NCBI GenBank assembly: GCA_023436605.1
Contig: JAEZIQ010000070.1
Location: forward strand, 1-30,954
DNA length: 30,954 nt
From: Actinomycetes bacterium
GTDB taxonomy: Bacteria > Actinomycetota > Thermoleophilia > Solirubrobacterales > 70-9
Reading direction: 5' to 3'
The translations under genes and the position numbers were made by a program. The notes under the pieces were generated by a model that saw only the letters and a list, made by a program, of their open reading frames with translations, was not told where the DNA came from and ran no database searches. Shown here piece after piece: positions 28,842 through 30,954 of this stretch; the stretch's first letter is position 1; the number at the start of each line of letters is the position of its first letter.

Positions 28842-30954
28842 ACGAATCGATCCGTCGGCCGCGAAGATCGCCATCCGGGCGGCGATCTTCATGCCGGTCT
28901 GTTTCCTTCTGGCGTCCCTGCTCCTGGGGGCCCAGGCTCGACCGTTCGCGGCCTTCGGGGCCTTCATCCTGCTGGCGATGGTGACCTTCGCCGGCCGGCC
29001 GCTGCCCCGGGCGCTCGCCTGGGCGGGTCTGGTCGTGGTCGGATGCGCCTTCATCGTGCTGGGGACCTGGCTTTCCCAGTTCACGGTGCTGGCCGCGCTC
29101 GCGGCCGGCCTGCTCTCGTTCCTCGTCTTCTTCTCCGGGGTGATCGGCCCGTATTGCGCGGCGGCCCGCAACGGCGCCGTCCTGCTGATCGCCCTGCCGC
29201 TGATGATCGAGGCTCCCTCATCGGCGATCGACGACCGCCTGCTCGGCTGGCTGCTCGCCTGCGTGGTCTGCATCCCGGCCACCTATCTGCTCTGGCGGCT
29301 GCCCTGGTACGGCGAGCTTCGACGGCAGATCGCGACCACGGCCCGGGCCCTGGCAGCGCTGGTCCGGCAGCCGGCCTCGGAGGAACTGAAAGAAGACGCT
29401 TCGAAGCAGGTCTGGAAGCTGCGCAAGGCGTTTCTTTCGACCCCGAACCGGCCGACCGGCGTTTCCGGGGTGAGTGCGGCGATCGCCACCCTGGTCGATG
29501 AAGAGTCCTGGACCTACGGCCTGATCGCGAACCCCGGGGCCAGTATCGACGTAGACCGCGAGTACGCGCGTAAATTGCGGGAATCCACGGCGGGACTACT
29601 CGAGGCATCGGCCGCGATGCTCGAGAACCACGAAGAGGAACTTCCTCTGGGGAAGACGGAGGAGGCACTCGAGCGTCTGATCGACCAGAACGCGGCTGAC
29701 CTCAAGGAGCAGTCCGCGCGGCCCGGCGACGAAGAAGCCGAGGAGATGATTCGCCATCTCGATCACGAGTTCCGGCTGCGCAAGCTTGCTTTCTCGGTGA
29801 TCGACATCGCGCGGACGACCCTGATCGCCTGCGAGAAGGATGGTGCCCCAGGAGACCGGCGTGATTTCCGGATCTGGCTTCGCGCGATTCGCAACCGGGC
29901 CGTGGGTTCCAGGCGGGTGCTGGCCCGTCACTCCGGCCTCGACTCGAGCTGGCTGAGGAACAGCATCCGGGGAGCGCTCGGGATTGGTCTGGCAGTTCTG
30001 GTGGCCGATCTGGTCGCCGTTCAGAACGCTTTCTGGGTGGTGCTCGGAACCCTTTCGATCCTGCGTTCGAACGCGCTCGGTACCCGGGGGTCGGTGGTCC
30101 AGGCGCTGGCCGGAACCCTGGTCGGCATCCTGATCGGGGCCGGGGTGATCTGGCTGGTCGGCCACGAGATCCATGTTCTCTGGATTGCGCTGCCGCTGGC
30201 GGTCCTGTTTGCCGCCTACGCCCAGCGGGCAATCTCGTTTGCCGCCGGCCAGGCCGGATTCGCCCTGCTGGTGGTGGTCCTCTACAACCTGATCGAACCG
30301 GTCGGCTGGGAGGTCGGCCTGATCCGGATCCAGGATGTTGCGATCGGCTGCGCGGTCAGCCTCGTGGTCGGTTTTCTGATCTGGCCTCGCGGGGCGGCTG
30401 AAATGATCCGACCGACGATCCGCGACGCCCTGGTTACGGGGGCGGAGCTGGTCCGGGACCGGGCTCGGGGAGTCCTGGAGGGTCGTGCCGGCAACCGGAC
30501 CGACAGCTACTGGAGGGACTCCGCCACAGCTTCCGAGCTCCTCGACGCGGCTCTCCGCCGTTATCTCGACGAAACCACGGGCGATCAGATCGACCGCGAG
30601 AGCCTGATGGCCCTGAGCGCGGCCGGCGTCCGACTCAGACGCACCGCCTTCGGCATCGGCCGAATTCCGGAGCAGCCCTGGTTCGAAAGAGCGGGCCTCG
30701 AAGACAATCCGAGAATGCTCGAGGCGATCGACCAGGCCTGCGACCCGTACGTGGAGCTCGGTCTCGCGATCGCCGCCGGGGGTCCGATTCCGGAAGCCGC
30801 ACCCCTGGATGACGCGGGCTGGCTGCTGGAAACGATGTCAGGCACCGACCCGGAGTTCGGAGCCGGCCTGGGGAGAATCTGGCTCTACGAGAACCTGCAG
30901 TACCTGGTCGAGCTCCATCACCGTTACGAGTCGCGGGCCCGGATGCTCTTCGAC
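28819..30954 (+). CDS. FUSC-family membrane protein (partial, runs off the end)
   Basis: An uninterrupted frame of 712 codons reaches the window end, with no stop. A first membrane block follows the start (AAIFMPVCFLLASLLLGAQARP... to about residue 165), then a long soluble helical part (about 175-390). A second membrane block begins SIRGALGIGLAVLVADLV with the FUSC hallmark NAFWVVLGTLSILRSNALGTRGS (about 395-520). A further soluble part runs to the end. This is the layout of FUSC/aromatic-acid-exporter or YccS-type proteins; substrate unknown. The start is uncertain: TTG 28819 overlaps the upstream gene by 23 nt and has GGAA 8 nt upstream. Confidence 0.85.
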   Translation, partial: MNLSRLTERIDPSAAKIAIRAAIFMPVCFLLASLLLGAQARPFAAFGAFILLAMVTFAGRPLPRALAWAGLVVVGCAFIVLGTWLSQFTVLAALAAGLLSFLVFFSGVIGPYCAAARNGAVLLIALPLMIEAPSSAIDDRLLGWLLACVVCIPATYLLWRLPWYGELRRQIATTARALAALVRQPASEELKEDASKQVWKLRKAFLSTPNRPTGVSGVSAAIATLVDEESWTYGLIANPGASIDVDREYARKLRESTAGLLEASAAMLENHEEELPLGKTEEALERLIDQNAADLKEQSARPGDEEAEEMIRHLDHEFRLRKLAFSVIDIARTTLIACEKDGAPGDRRDFRIWLRAIRNRAVGSRRVLARHSGLDSSWLRNSIRGALGIGLAVLVADLVAVQNAFWVVLGTLSILRSNALGTRGSVVQALAGTLVGILIGAGVIWLVGHEIHVLWIALPLAVLFAAYAQRAISFAAGQAGFALLVVVLYNLIEPVGWEVGLIRIQDVAIGCAVSLVVGFLIWPRGAAEMIRPTIRDALVTGAELVRDRARGVLEGRAGNRTDSYWRDSATASELLDAALRRYLDETTGDQIDRESLMALSAAGVRLRRTAFGIGRIPEQPWFERAGLEDNPRMLEAIDQACDPYVELGLAIAAGGPIPEAAPLDDAGWLLETMSGTDPEFGAGLGRIWLYENLQYLVELHHRYESRARMLFD

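Overview
The window is a high-GC chromosomal segment. Gene content, frequent GTG/TTG starts, many start codons without a Shine-Dalgarno, and secreted proteins with Lys/Ala-rich segments suggest an actinobacterium, perhaps of the Thermoleophilia/Solirubrobacterales kind. That placement is inference from gene style, not from a marker-gene comparison. About 23 genes, one tRNA and several terminator or promoter signals can be supported; no mobile element or CRISPR array was seen, and no stretch over 300 bases lacks a gene.

Left part (1-8800), mostly housekeeping: the 3' end of surE overlaps ligA. A secreted PBP4-type D,D-peptidase (minus) is divergent from a patatin-like phospholipase (plus). A nif3-like gene and a long-chain acyl-CoA ligase follow on the minus strand. 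Then come a small acidic protein and a membrane-anchored thioredoxin-fold protein that has lost its cysteines.

Middle (8831-18204): tRNA-Pro(CGG); two tandem secreted PD40/TolB-like propeller proteins that share an unrecognised Cys-containing C-terminal domain; a TetR regulator coupled to a DHA2-type efflux pump; a Mn-type superoxide dismutase with a clear terminator; a thioredoxin-like lipoprotein; and a GMC/cholesterol-oxidase-like flavoprotein on the minus strand.

Central attraction (18362-23104): a tight five-gene run encoding only exported proteins. These are a parallel beta-helix protein, two amicyanin-type cupredoxins, a Tat-exported two-domain multicopper oxidase, and a third cupredoxin-like protein that lacks the axial Met. 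The first three carry a Lys/Ala-rich segment with two cysteines just after the signal peptide. I infer an extracytoplasmic copper redox chain, with the beta-helix protein as polymer-binding or polymer-cleaving partner. Two tandem secreted delta-60-repeat proteins follow (23173-26667).

Right part (26734-30954): a second TetR gene, a repeated 45-nt palindrome plus terminator, lemA, a divergent unknown gene, and a FUSC-family membrane protein that runs off the end. The same 45-nt palindrome type lies at another convergent junction (5008-5052).
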